A DNA stretch of 64,000 bases from Anagrus nilaparvatae (Eukaryota; Arthropoda; Insecta; Hymenoptera; Mymaridae): positions 3,164,501 to 3,228,500 of the forward strand of contig JAKSXM010000231.1 in the NCBI GenBank assembly GCA_022575985.1, given 5' to 3'. The position numbers were made by a program, and so were the translations under genes. Below are positions 35,478 to 48,360 of this stretch, piece after piece. Below the pieces are notes generated by a model, which was not told the DNA's origin, did no database searches, and saw only the letters and a program-made list of their open reading frames with translations. Within the stretch, counting starts at the first letter, position 1; each line of letters starts with the position of its first letter.

Positions 35478-37024
35478 ATGGACATCGTATTACGCACAAG
35501 TTTTTCAAAGATAACGCATAGCAAAAGTTTTCATTCAAAAACTTTAGAGGATGCAAAAAAATTATTTGAGTCTTTTTTTGTTCGAGAAATGGAAGAGGTC
35601 AGGTATCACAACAAGGAGGTGATAAGTATAGCAGCCAAACTTGTAAGACAAACTGCAGTTACTGAAGAATTTTATTATGTAATATTAGTTGTAAGTATAA
35701 TAAGGATTTATTTACAAGTAAAATTAATTTTGAGAATAAAAATTGCAATTAAACATTTTATTTCAGTTAAACACCAATAGACATGTCACAGAATCATATT
35801 GTAAATGTGTGGGTAATGCCAGTGAGAAATGTAAACACGTTGCTGCTTTAATCTATTACATAAATAACCATGAAAGTTTGAGTAAAACTGACTATGAGCA
35901 AGAATGGGGCACACCAAGCTTACGTCAACGAACAAATACAAAATTTTCAAAAGGCAACTATGGTTTTAAAATGTTTGAAACGAAAAACAGGATTCAGAAT
36001 AGGCCATATTTAATTTGAAACACAAATAATGTACCAAACATGATTGCTGATTGTAGCTTAAAAAGTATGCTACTTTCAAGACAAAAAGATCCAGTGGATA
36101 AAGCTATGGATTTATTATTTAAAATAGCTAACAAGAATATAGAAATAAATAATAAAATCAGGGATTGTAAGGATTTAGCAAAAGATTTACTAGACAAGTC
36201 TGAAAAACAACAAGCGTACAGTTCATCATATGATTTAAGCCTAGATCTAAGCATATTTTTTTTGGATAAAATATTCAAAACGAAAGAAGACATAGTACAA
36301 ATTTGCTGTGATACTTTTTATCAAAGCAAATCTGATGCTTGGTTTTTAGAAAGATTGTTCAGAATTTCAGCTAGCTCAAATGTTCATTCAATATGCACTA
36401 GAGTTAGAAAAACCCTCGACTCTTTGGTGAAAGACTTTTTAAAGAACGATAAGGAAGTTTTTCCATCAATGAGATATGGGTCAGAAAAAGAAGACACAGC
36501 AAGGAAACAATATGAAAAAGAAAATAATTTAAAAGTGAAAAATCTGGGAGTACTTATATCTGCTGGTCAACCGTGGTTGTGTGCAAGTGTTGATGGTGTG
36601 GTCGTTAATGAAGAAAATGAAGTTTCTAAAAATAATTGAAATTAAATGTCCTACAACTTGCTCCAAGAAACCCATTATTAAAGAGATTAGTACTGACCAA
36701 AGTAAAATTACGTTCAACGTTCCATATCTAGATTACATTAATAACAATATAATTCTAAAGAAAACTGAAAAATATTATTATCAAATACAAACCCAACTGT
36801 ACGTTGCAGGATTAGAAGAATGTGATCTTCACGTTTATTCTCCTACTCCTGCGGGCAGTCTAAATGTAAATATTAAAAGAGATGAAGAATTTGTTAGTAA
36901 AATGATACCAAAGTGCGAAAAATTTTTTTATGAAAGTGATTTGCCTGCTTTATTAAATGCTGCAAATAACAATCAATTAGTTCATAATGTTGTAAGACAG
37001 CCATTGGCTATAATTAATAAGTAA
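35478..37024 (+). pseudogene. YqaJ-like nuclease with SWIM finger (ISL2EU)
   Basis: Exon 1 is 35478-35690 (GTAAGT follows). Exon 2 starts at 35767 after TTTCAG, phase 0. Exon 2 begins with a SWIM zinc finger (CKC...CKH, ESYCKCVGNASEKCKHVAAL). The YqaJ exonuclease domain follows: MRYGSEKEDTARKQY (Glu), WLCASVDGVV (Asp) and IEIKCP (ExK), the usual metal-binding set. A TGA at 36016-36018 interrupts the frame, which continues unchanged after it. A frameshift near 36630 separates the Asp from the ExK block. AATAAA lies at about 37055. In this transposon family the nuclease partners the transposase. This copy is inactive. Confidence 0.8.
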
Positions 37025-37277
37025 ATAAAAAAAAAACAGAATCTATTTATGTTAAATAAAAAGTGTAAACAAAGTTACCATTTTATAATAAAATATTACT
37101 AAAAACTTAATTAAAGTTTGTTTTTATTTAAACATTTTCACACCTTACAAAAATTATATGTATACAAGATTTTATTACAATTTCAAATTTTTAGTACAAT
37201 TAAAAATTTTTTTTATTACAATAGGCTTAAACACAATTACGTATTTCTGGTACTAAAACCTAGAATTTAGAACTTTT

Positions 37278-38832
37278 TTAATCAGCTTTTAGGTCATCGC
37301 AAATTATAGGCGGTTGCAAATTGACAAGTACACTGCAAATGTGCATGATTTTATCTATGTCCCCAAAAAGATGAGCCGGAATTTTATTAACTATATTGTA
37401 CGTTTTTATTCTTTGTATTACCCTTTCAACGTGGATGCGCACTGAAGCTATTTTATGTGTCCTTTCAGTTTCTTCTTTTGTAAAAGGTGTCTTATTCACC
37501 AAAAAAGGTGGCATGACCAATGTTACTCGTTTACCAGATTCATTAATTTTTGATTGTATTTCTGGGAAGCCTTTGTCTGCTAATACAACATCATCACTTT
37601 CTAATAAATCTAAGAGTCCACTTTCAATTGTAATTAATGAATCTGATTTCCTTCCTCCAGCAATCTTAGATTTGAAACAAATAAAATCAGAAGGGGAAAT
37701 ACCAAACAAAATTTTTAGTGTAAACCCTTTTTTGTAATTAGAATAACACCATACCCTATTATCAATTCTGGATGGAACTTCCATTCTAAACTCTGTACAA
37801 TCTATAATAACACGAACATTTTCAAATTCTGGCTTGAAACATTCGGGCATAGTATTCAGTACATCAATTTTACTTGGCCAAAATACACAATTTTGTGTAG
37901 TGTGAAAAAGATTTTCTAATATCGAGCAAAAAATTCTGGAAATGGTACTAGAGTGAACTCTAAAAATTACTGACAATGCTGCATAGCTAAGGTTAGTTTT
38001 CATTTTCATTAAAAAAGATGAGAAGTCTATTTTCAATTGAAATATGATACTGATATTTGTCTTCAATTCGAGTAATCAAAAATTTGAAATTTTTTTGGAA
38101 ATACCAGCAAGAGGTATCATTTCATCATCTTTAGTTATTGATGCGTACCCTTTAAAATGTGAACAAGCTACAATAGGATCATCGGTTTGAATGGCTACAT
38201 TTTCAAAGTTCTTTGGAGGAGTATTAGTTCCTACATTTTTTAATTTACCAGGAGTTGGTTTACATTTAACGCATGAAACTATGGCAAGTTCAGTTTGAAT
38301 ATTCTTAGCTGCAAAACATTTTTTACTTGGAATACTAATATTTGTTTGTACTTCTACTTCACAGGTAGTCGAGCTCAAAGTCATAACAACATAACGATTA
38401 CAAGTAAAGGTTTCCCTCAAAATTTCATCTTCAGAATCTAATTTATCAATTTCAACTTGGCATTCTTTATCATTATTTTCTTCACAACTTTCCCCTGGCA
38501 AAAAATTATCTTCTGGTAAAAAATTATCTTCTGGTAAAACATTATCTTCTGATGTATCATAATCTTTTTGTGTATTCATTTCTTTACGCTTTTTAGCACG
38601 CTGGAACCTTAAACAAAATAACAAATTAATTTCATTTCATTATTTATATTTTTTCCATTACTATAAGTACCTTCTACGAATTACTTCTGGATTAATTTTT
38701 TTCTGATAACCTTTTGGAAATATAGTTGGAATGTAATTTGGATTTAATGGGTCTTCAGATTTACATCCATCTAAAAAATGCTTGCTACAAATCGTATCAT
38801 ATTTTTTTGGTACCCATGTTGAACCATCAGGA
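37278..38832 (-). pseudogene. THAP-DDE transposase of ISL2EU element
   Basis: Minus-strand exons: 38832-38671 (acceptor TTTACAG, donor GGTACTTATAG) and 38607-37278. The small exon holds the second half of a THAP DNA-binding finger: W, ICSKHF (CxxxHF), YIPTIFP. The large exon has an acidic Asp/Glu linker with a repeated LPEDNF, then a frameshift near 38070, then the helix-turn-helix (LSYAALSVIFRVHSSTISRIF). The DDE catalytic domain follows: VIIDCTEF (Asp), VVLADKGF (Asp) and RIHVERVIQRIK (Glu), all three acidic residues present. The first THAP exon with the CxxC pair is missing; the foldback at 38881-41127 lies where it should be. Cut-and-paste transposase, inactive by the shift and lost exon. 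Confidence 0.8.
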
Positions 38833-38880
38833 CTGTAAATACAAAAAAAATAGTAAATAATTAAATGTAAATAAAAAAAA

Positions 38881-41127
38881 AAGCGACCACGACTAATGTA
38901 AAAATTTCTGCGCCTTGGCTAGTTCGTTGAAAAGATATTTTTTAAACTCAAAATGTACGTTTTCCGTCACTATACGTTTAAGATTTTTAGTCACTTTTAA
39001 AAAAGCCTTGAGCTTTTTAAAGATTAGTGAAACTGTATTATTCGGGAGTTAAATATTACGTCTTAGTATCAAGGGCGTAAAATTTTAGCGTTAGTGAGAA
39101 CACCAGAACACCCTCCACGCCCATGGTGCTTAGGATATTATTTGCCTCCGTAGGCGTACAAAGTTTGCAGAAAGTGGGAACTACAAAATTGTATGCAATT
39201 TGTGTACATCAAAATTCTGCACAAAAATGATTGTATAAAAATTGTACGAATTTGAACAATTTTAATACAGTCAACGTAGAGAAAAGTTAATACAAATTGT
39301 TCACAATATCTAACCAGATTCGTCAAAAAAGAAATATAGAAATTATATGGAAAAGAAGAAAAGAAAAATGAAAATTATTTCTTCTAAATTTAATTGTATC
39401 ACGGCACTAGAGCTCCTAAAATCCTAAAAATAAAAGGACACATCCATATTCTTCATATTTCTATCAAAATTCTTGGTTATATTTCTCGAATTGTTTATTT
39501 TTTATTTTAGACATTACTTTTTTTAAAACTTCTTTTTTTAATAATTAATTTCAATCAGACTTGTGAAAAAATCATAGTTCACGAATTACACTTTAAAATA
39601 ATAATCGATAAAAAAATAAAACTTTTGCAAAAATTAGGTTATTAAAAAAAAAAATATTAATTTAATTTTTTAATTTACAACGAGGGGTTCACGCCTCGGA
39701 AAAATGTTCACGAACGTTCGTAGAACACGAACAATTTTCCGACTCGAGAAAAACAGAGCTTTTACGAACATTCGTGGAACACCAACAATTTTCCGATTCA
39801 AGGAAGACAAAGCTTTCATGAACGTTCGTGAGTTAAAAAAAGGGTTATTAAGTACAGGGGTCCGAAGGCCCCGTGCGCCAAATCATCCACACGCAATTAT
39901 TGAGTTCTCTAAATTACATGTGCTGAGTTAATTTTTTATAATGAATTGGCGCATGGGGCCTTCGGCCCCCTTGTGCCTTATAACCCTTTTTTAAATTTTC
40001 TTATTTATTTCACGAACGTTCGTGAAAGCTGTTTTTCTTCAGTTGGAAAATTGTTCGTGGAACACGAACGTTCGTGAAAGCTGTTTTTCTTCAGTTGGAA
40101 AATTGTTCGTGGAACACGAACATTTTTCTGAGGCGTGAAAGATGCACGTTCGTGAGTTCGTGTTTTCGGATACTGAATAGACCAAGTCAATTGTTTATTT
40201 ACAATTAAAAATGTAACCAAGCAACGATTCAATTAATAAAAAAAAATAATCAGTTTATCACGAATAGCCCAACAGACTGCTCATCGTAAATTGATATTTT
40301 TTGAATAACCTAGTTTTTACATAAGTTTTATTTTTTTATCAGTATTTTAAAGTTAGATTTGCCAACTAAGAAGAATGCTTTACAAGTCTGTATAAAATCA
40401 AATATTGATAAAAGTTTTTTTTTTTTAATAAATGATGCTTAAAATAAAAGTTTAAAATATAAAAATTTGATTTTTCTGTGAAAAAATTAATTATCTCTAG
40501 AAAAAACCAATTTGAGAAATATAAATAAGAATTTTGATAGAAATATGAAGAATATGGATGTGTCCTTTTATTTTTAGGATTTTAGGAGCTCTAGTGCCGT
40601 GATACAATTAAATTTAGAAGAAATAATTTTCATTTTTCTTTTCTTCTTTTCCATATAATTTCTATATTTCTTTTTTGACGAATCTGGTTAGATATTGAAC
40701 AATTTGTATTAACTTTTCTCTACGTTGACTGTATTAAAATTGTTCAAATTCGTACAATTTTTATACAATCATTTTTGTGCAGAATTTTGATGTACACAAA
40801 TTGCATACAATTTTGTAGTTCCCACTTTCACGGAACTTTCTGCAAACTTTGTACGCCTAGGGAGGTAAATAATATCCTAAGCACCATGGGCGTGGAGGGT
40901 GTTCTGGTGTTCTCACTAGCGCTAAAATTTTACGCCCTTGATACTTAGACGTAATATTTAACTCCCGAATAATACAATTTCACTAATCTTTATAAAGCTC
41001 AAGGCTTTTTTAAAAGTGACTAAAAATCTTAAACGTATAGTGACGGAAAACGTACGTTTTGAGTTTAAAAAATATCTTTTCAACGAATTAGCCAAGGCGC
41101 TAAAATTTTTACATTAGTCGTGGTCGC
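38881..41127. repeat. 2.25-kb foldback element, arms about 620 bp
   Basis: GCGACCACGACTAATGTAAA at 38881 is inverted at TTTACATTAGTCGTGGTCGC ending 41127. The arms to about 39500 and from about 40490 are almost identical apart from small indels. The middle holds many CGAACGTTCGTG palindromes, including two tandem 52-bp units at 40012-40115, and a hairpin of GGCCCCGTGCGCCAAATCAT against TTGGCGCATGGGGCC (39865-39965). No convincing ORF was found. It is inserted in an intron of the THAP transposase. Confidence 0.85.
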
Positions 41128-41302
41128 ATACATGTCTAAAATTTTTCACCTATGGTGATAACGAGGTTTTTGGTTTACTTGAACATACAACGAGAACAGG
41201 AAGCTCCTAGCTAATTTTTACGCGTGAGTTTTCCACCTGAATAAGTAAAATCAATAACTTATTAGGTTTTAAAAAATAAAACTACATGTTTTTCTTTTTC
41301 GT

Positions 41303-41412
41303 CTTATTAAGATCTTAATAATAGATTTTTAATCTATTATTAAGATCTTATTAAGATATTAATAAATGATTATTAAGATATTAATAAGATCATAAAAAGA
41401 TCTTAAGAATTT
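41303..41412. repeat. AAGATCTTAATA palindrome cluster
   Basis: Repeated TTAAGATCTTAATAATAGA and its inverse around 41306-41350, then TTATTAAGATATTAATAA units to about 41400. The whole forms short nested palindromes centred on AGATCT and ATATTAATAT-like cores. Confidence 0.6.
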
Positions 41413-41414
41413 TT

Positions 41415-42364
41415 TACGTGGAAAAGAAAACAAAAGATTGAAAGAAGAATTCAGAAGGAAGAAATTAAACAACAAGTTAGGGGAGCTATTGCCTTATGTT
41501 ATGGACAAAAATAGCTGCTACTATCACCAAAAGTAAGAATAAAAGCTAACAAGCCAAAAGGATAAGAAAATAAAGAAAAGGTTGAAACAAGCAAAAGGGA
41601 AGTAAAACAAACAAAGAACATACTAGAACTGGACAACGAGAGGTTAAAGAAAATCAAGAGGAGTAGATCGGCCAGCTATATACCACAAAAAGAAAGAAAG
41701 GAAGAAGCAAAGAAAATAGTAAGTAGTCTACCAGTTACAATAATAAAAAAACGAGAAAAAATGCAAAGGCCAGATCAATTATTAGAAAGAATTAGAGATA
41801 AAAACGGTAAATATATAGCTAAAAAAGAATTTACTAATGAAGAACAAAAAGAGAGGTATGATTGGCGTTGTCAACAGAAAAGAGAATCAAATGCCAGAAG
41901 GAAGAAAGAAAGAAAGGAAGGAAAAGAAAGGCAAAATAAGAAATAAAAGGAAACAAGCGTATAAAACAGTGTTAGTTAAGAGTGAGAGTAAAACTGATAG
42001 TGATAGTGGTAGACAAATGGTGATATTAAAAATAAAACTAGTGATTAGTGGTAGACAAATGGTGACATTGTAAGGAAAATATATAAAATGACTAATCAGT
42101 TTAAAAACTACTATTGAATAGTATTAAGAATTTAATAAATGTAATAATAATAAAACAAATAATCAATCACAGCACAAAGCAAATTTTAAAATTAGCGGAA
42201 AATAATCGCTAAAATAGCGGATGTAATCTGTAAATTTATTAATTTTTTTTTTCTTTTTCTTTTCTCGTTTTAGAAACTAATAGAAAAGCTTTCATTTATT
42301 CTGTTTTGATATCAGTTTTTTTTTGTTATCATAATAATTATTTTATTTTATTAAGCGGTGATTG

Positions 42365-42400
<36 letters not shown>

Positions 42401-42695
42401 TGTTTACATACAAAAAAGTTTAAATAAAATAATAAACATTACTTTCTATGCTGTGATTAAAGTAATTAAGTAAAATTGATTAATGTGTAAGAAATTATTA
42501 TTAAGTAAGCAAACACACTACTCAAGCTCTCCAGTCTAGTCGTAGACGAAATATTCAGGGGACAAATGGTCACCCAAACCAAATTTTGTGCAAACTTATT
42601 GTTGTTATAATGCAAAATTTGGTCTTAATTAGTAAGTTAATAAAGTTTACTAAAAAAATCATTACAATAATTATTTGTGATTAAACTGGTGGGAG
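41415..42695 (+). pseudogene. A-rich Lys/Arg ORF and gypsy-like 3' tail
   Basis: The plus strand is strikingly purine-rich. A frame with one stop reads GAIALCYGQKYLLLSPK, then Lys/Arg/Glu-rich helix to NKK at 41946. Two GGTAGACAAATGGTGA units follow at about 42007 and 42049. An A-run of about 30 lies near 42370. AAACTGGTGGGAG ends right before the LTR at 42696 and could be its polypurine tract. I infer a decayed 3' part of a gypsy element preceding its LTR. The ORF itself is not recognised. Confidence 0.35.
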
Positions 42696-42979
42696 TGTAA
42701 GAGGGGATACTGGATAGCCTGAGTAGGGGTGAAGGCGCTAGGAGCGCAGTATAGAGATCAGTGTATCTGAGATACTTAAAGTGACTGATTGTTCTATGTC
42801 TTATATATGTACCACAGCTATCCACTCTAAATAAATTGAGTTATTATAAATAAATGATTATTAGTATCCTGAGTTACATTACTTTGACCTTCTCATCCTC
42901 TTCGAGATTTAGGTCCGGAGATCAAAGTAAGTAAAGAGAATCTCGTGGCGACCGTGTACTCTGTAATGGCGCGCTCACA
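42696..42979 (+). repeat. Gypsy LTR, second copy
   Basis: The same 284-bp LTR as 30100-30383, a few substitutions apart, same TGTAAG...TCACA ends. It is followed by the tRNA-Arg primer site and gag leader, so it acts as a 5' LTR for what follows. Confidence 0.8.
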
Positions 42980-43520
42980 TGGCGACCGTGACAGGACGCC
43001 GCAGTAACCACGCCGTCAAATAAGTGGTGGTTATCAAATTTACAATAAACTATTAAAGGATTAAACATTAAATATTAATATTCTAAATATTAAGTGTGAA
43101 AAATAAGTGATTTGTTATTTAATCAAAAGTGACTATAAGTAGTGAAAATTAAATACTGTCATAAATTTAGCAAATTGGCCAAATCCTTATTTGGGATACA
43201 CTATTGATATCCTAATCTCATTATCATTAATAAACAATTATTAACTAATTAAACCGGCGTTTTAGAGTCAAAATGGCGGCGAATGAGATTGAGGATGACG
43301 TTTCGCTACATTCGGGGGAAGGAGAAGGAAGTCTGGCATCCAATGAACCGGAAGTGGGTCATCGAAGGTGGGCCAATAACTTTGGACTGGCCAATAGCAG
43401 CCAGGGAACCCCTCGAGGAAGGGGAAGAGGTATCAGAAGTCCACCATTAAACTATCGTCGAGCAACGCCACCTCCTGGTCGAGTGCAACAACAACAGGAA
43501 GGAAGACAGGAGGGCCATGA
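42980..43520 (+). pseudogene. gag: Truncated gypsy leader and gag start, copy 2
   Basis: Primer site TGGCGACCGTGACAGGAC at 42980, leader almost identical to the first copy, then gag from ATG 43273 (MAANEIEDDVSLHSGEGEGS...). The first 80 codons are intact here, unlike the first copy. Homology stops abruptly at about 43520 after GAGGGCCATGA; the frame runs on to 43617 in unrelated sequence. The rest of the element is missing. Confidence 0.75.
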
Positions 43521-43619
43521 AACATATAGTACATGTATTTTTATCCGCGGACCTAAAGACCAAAAAAGTGGGTTACGAAATACATTGGTGGTGGCTCGAC
43601 TAAGATTTATTTACTAATA

Positions 43620-46600
43620 AATCTTAATACAGTATTTTTTACAGTGTATCGTAATCAATACGAAGACAAAATTTAATCATTCGCTAAATTTCATCATGGA
43701 TTATGAGTTGAGATTATTGAAAATTGAACTAAATTTTTAATTTAGAAGAAAATCAATATTTTTAAAAATATTACTGTGAATATTATTGTAAAATTATTCC
43801 AAAGATTGAAATGCATAAATGTAATTATTTTTGTAGGCTTTTTTGCAATAGTATTAATTTTTATGAATAGAGTTCTATTTCTGGCTTATTTATTACAACT
43901 AATTTACTTCATGCAGAATTTGCTATTTTTTTAAATTAAATTCCAGAACCACGAACAGCAAGCTATTGGAATCAGGCTTACACTGTTTAAATTTTGCAGC
44001 ATTTACTTGAATGCAGTTGCTTGTTTTTCTACTAGTAGCATAAATTATCATAGCAAAATTTTTATTTTAATTGTGATTATTAGTAACAAATAAATTTAAC
44101 TTGAATTTGCAAGTGTGAAATTTGATCAAGGCAACCCAGCGTCTCCTTTTGTGATTTTTGGAATGGTCGACAGGTGGTGAAGTCGGAGCAAGCCCCAGAC
44201 ATTCCGTCTGTTTCCAATTAGAATAGAAGTGGTCATCTAAAATTAAAAAGAAATGTTTAAACGCGCGCATTCGCTTTTTGTTTTAAACTGCCTTCTCCTT
44301 AAGCAATTGCATCTACAAATTTTTATATTTATCTTTTGCTTTCTCCAGGGTGTATTTCTCCCTCTAAATCAGTTGCTGTTGATTGATTTAACGAGACGTA
44401 TACATCATCTTTATATTCAAAAACCTATAGGTTTACCTATAGACTTATATATATATAAGTAAACGCGATGAGTGATGAGGAGTTTATTTTTGTGAATCAA
44501 AATTTTTGATTATTTACTAATAGCAGTATCATTTTTTTTAATAAACTTTGCTCCTGTTTATTGCTTGAACAAATTTTAAATAAAGTGGCGAACAATTTAT
44601 TTTTGGTGCTTACATAAATAAAAAGAGGTAAGTCATAAATTTTTGTTTTCTCAGAAACAATTTTTTTCGTTAATGCAAAGGGTTTCTATATTTATATAAA
44701 ATAATAAGATATTATTATTATCGTTTTGATGCATGATAAAATGTGATAATTGTATTATTGCGTTTAAACTTTTTTAATTTTATATTTTTAAATTAACCGA
44801 AGTGTTAAAAATAATTTTAATATTTTCTAAAATTTTGCTAAGAAAAAATGGATCTAAGAAAAACATTCCTATTTTATGTTTCATATTATAATTTTTTTTT
44901 TGTAATGTAAAAATGAAAATTAATGAAAATCATAATAATACATCATTATTAACCACATTATTAACTTAAGTTATATGTTAATAAAAGCTTTTATTTTTTT
45001 CTTTTTTTTCTTAATTTTTAATATCAAAAATTTTTTAAATCGAGTAAGTAGATTTTTTTAACCAGCATTTATTTATTTAGTATTGCATCAAAATCACCAT
45101 AACGAACCTTTTAAATCAATTTATTACGTTTTATTAAAATTATAAGGTAAAAACAGTTTTCTTTAGGCCTTCTTTATTGTGAAAGTAACACAGGCATTTT
45201 TTGGTCATATCGATAATAATCCACATTCACAATTGTTTTATTCCAACTTTAAGCGATGCATCAGTAGTATCTGGTAGTAGACTCAAAAAATCAAAATGCT
45301 GATCAATAGCTGTATAAATGAATTTGCATAATTATAATACGCTTAGCGCGCGCAGAACAATGACTTTTTTAAATGATTCCTTATCTAATTAAATATTGCA
45401 TAAGGTCTATTCTTTTTGTCCCAAAAAAGTTAACCTGGAGCAAAACTGGGGTAAAACTAAACAGAACGCGCGTTCTTTTTCATGACGGTAATTCAAAAAG
45501 CAAAACGTTTTTTTGGGATAACATTTTTTTACTGAAAATTAAATGTCAAACCATGTTTAATATAGCTTTTTATCTATAGCAGTAGATAATCTATTATTTA
45601 AAATAAAAAAAATTTATAAAAATAAAATACATTCTAACCTACAAAATATTTAAAATGAGCGCGCTGTTTTTTTCTCTGTTTAACTCCAGTTTTACCCCAC
45701 TAATTTCTTAAATTTTTTTTTAAATTAAAATTTTTCTTATACTGTGGCCGGTCTGTAAACAGCCAACTATATATACAATATTTTAAAATATTGAATTAAA
45801 TTTTAATTCAAAATTTTTTCTAAAAAATTTGCTATTTTTCTTAGTCTATTTTTATTGGAAAATAGTAATAATAATTTTTGACAGTAATTGCCAAAAAGTA
45901 TTAGTTATTCAAAAATAAGAATTTATAAAAATAAATAGAAATAAAATATTAAAAAGTATAAATAAAAAACCATTTTGAAACCCATTGCTCCATTGGTACT
46001 GCCTGCTCAGTTTGTTTATACTTATTTTTAAGATAAAATGGCAAATATCCTCGCGCGAATTCACATCTTTTATAAATGTATATTATATACTCCGTATACT
46101 TGTGTTTCGAATTCTGACTTTTTAATAGATTTTGGTGTTGACATAGTTATTTATTTTGCGCGCGAAAGTACAAATTTTTATACAAAAGTATCTATTTAAG
46201 ATATGAAACTTTTAGTTTTTTATTTCTTTACTCAACATTTCTTAACAAATCACTAATTTTAATCTTTAAAATTTATAATTATAATATTTTAAATTGATGT
46301 TTAGAAAAAAAATTCAATTTCATATATAGGTCTCTTGATGGCACATAAAACGGCACAAAAAAATAATAGTCTGGAGGTCTTGAAATTTAGCATAAACATA
46401 AAGTAAAGAATTCTGAAAAAAAATTGATTCAGCAAGTAAGAGCTGCAAATTAACCTTAGATTAAAATTAACCTTTGACGCTGTAAAATTAGAAATACAAG
46501 TGAAAGTTTTATAAAAATTTAAATAAAAATCTTAAAATAGAATTTGCTTTTGATACTAATTGTGTTTAGGGACTTAGCGTAATTTCAATTTAGGGAATTA

Positions 46601-46949
46601 GGATAAATTGAGTTTAGGGATTTTATTAAATAAATTTCCTAAGTAAAAAAAAAAATTCTTTTCTATAGTCTTAAAAAAAAGGTTTTCTTCATAAGAACCT
46701 GAATATTTTTTTGTTTATAGTGAAAAAAAAAATAATATGAATGAAAAATATATTTACACAAATGAAATTTTATTGAATCATTGAAATAATAGTGTTGCGA
46801 CATTCGCGGGATTACTAAACTGCCCTGCAGATTAAAAATCTCAATATAGGAATATTAACGATTTAGAGACATTACACGAAACGTGTTTCTAATCAATTGA
46901 TTTGATAATGTTATTGAATAGTTAAAAAAAAAAATTAAACATGTTACTA
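43620..46949. other. AT-rich intergenic DNA
   Basis: No supported gene. A short inverted pair, GGGGTAAAACTAAACAGA (about 45449) and CTGTTTAACTCCAGTTTTACCCC (about 45678), each next to CGCGC, could be a small MITE. Repeated phrases ATTTAGGGA at 46565-46620 resemble the dispersed repeat at both window ends. Other short frames look like chance. Confidence 0.4.
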
Positions 46950-47175
46950 TACTGAAAAAAAAATCCGCTTGCCACTAGCGTATTTCCATTTGCCGCTAGC
47001 GGAATTCCGCTTGCCGCTAGCGGACTTTTATTTTTATTTAAACAAATGCAAATGGCTTGAAACGTAAAAATAATTTAAAACAAATAATAATTTTAAACAA
47101 ATTATTTTTTTGCTCTAAAAACCTCATAAGACTGGAAAATTCATTTTCAGTTTATTTGCAATCCCACTTCAGTGT
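46950..47175. mobile_element. Second CACTG-type MITE
   Basis: ACTGAAAAAAAAATCCGCTTGCC at the left and ACTTCAGTG plus TA at the right. The left end carries three CCGCTTGCC(G/A)CTAGCG-type units, and AAATGGCTTGAAACGTAAA matches the body of the MITE at 11356-11627. Confidence 0.55.
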
Positions 47176-47797
47176 ATATTTATGCATTATGAAAATGACT
47201 TATTGTATTAATGAACTTAGATTTAACAAGTAAAAAGTATATTTACATTCTGTAGAAAGAGACTCTCATAAGCCCTTTCTAGACCTAATAATTTTTTTTA
47301 ATTCCATTACCAAAGAGTATAGTAAAAGCACACAAGATTTAAAAAAATTAATTAGGTCTAGAAAGGGCTATAGACGAAACTTATTTTTTAATACAGTACG
47401 TGAATACAGAGTTACTGATAATTAATTTTTTGAAAATTTTTTCCAAAATTTTTGACCAATAAAAAAAACTTAAAGTTAATAGAAATGTATGTATGATTGC
47501 ATATTTTTTTTTTGTTCTACTAATATACTTTATGAAAAATGATTTATTTTTTTAACGAAAATATAAAAATTTCATGAATAATCTGATATTTTTTATTGGA
47601 AAATTTTTATTTTATTAAAAAAAAATTTTTTTTTTTTTTAGTTCGAAAGCTCTTTGTGAATTTTTAATATGGGTGAATGACTTATTAAAATCTAGTAAAT
47701 GACCACTCGTTATGTGACCACCCTTACGAGTGATCTAATGAAAATCAAAAGTGTATCATAAAAATGATGGATTAGGATGGTTAAATAATAATATTAT

Positions 47798-48013
47798 GTA
47801 GGATGTCTAAGATATTAACTAAATAAATTATTTATATTCTGAGAATCTGAGTTTATTCTAAAGTATATATTCTGAGATACACGTGGTGCGCATATAGTAA
47901 ACATCTTAAGTGTACTACTCTCTCCTACGGGCCCTTACCATAGCAATGCCGCAGATGCAACAACCGTAGTCGTTGAAGGCGCCACTTACTTGATATGTCG
48001 AATTACTCCAACA
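47798..48013 (-). repeat. Probable copia 3' LTR
   Basis: Read on the minus strand, a purine tract GGAGGGAA is followed at once by TGTTGGAGTAATTCGAC, and the unit ends at ...CATCCTACA. TGTTGGA is a common insect copia LTR start, and the copia RNase H fragment lies just upstream (48361-48900). No second LTR was found near 53 kb. Confidence 0.5.
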
Positions 48014-48360
48014 TTCCCTCCATTCGACATGTCTTCATATCAGATCTATTTGGAATTAACAAAACATCAAATTTAAAATAAAATTATCAAAAGGATTAAG
48101 TCCTTATTTACTTAAGTAACCTATTTTAACTTTAATAAAACAATAATATCAAGATTCTAAGATTCTAGATTTTAAAATTTAAATTATAATTATTTTAAGG
48201 TATATCTGATATGGCAAATCAGATATGCAGATATGGCAAATCTGCATTAATTTTCTTGATCTGTGAATAAAATAATATAGAAAGTTATGATTATTAAAAC
48301 AAATAAATATTTAACATTTATATATTAAACTGATTAAGTTAATTTTAGGTAAATCAGAAT

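Larger units (their letters stand above)
35107..38880. mobile_element. ISL2EU (IS4EU)-type DNA transposon, partial
   Basis: It carries the two convergent genes typical of ISL2EU: a SWIM/YqaJ nuclease (plus strand) and a THAP-DDE transposase (minus strand). The left end is probably GGCGTCCTGCATGAGGCG at 35107, followed by TCACGTGA. A matching right terminal repeat was not found, because the foldback at 38881-41127 or a deletion has replaced it. Confidence 0.7.

Noticed and set aside
39704..40232. ORFs with repeated FTNVRRT- and ERAS-type words
   Set aside because: Produced by the CGAACGTTCGTG repeats inside the foldback; no protein family.
44253..44462. 69-codon ORF with hydrophobic start
   Set aside because: Looks like a signal peptide by chance; no exon continues from it and no promoter is clear.
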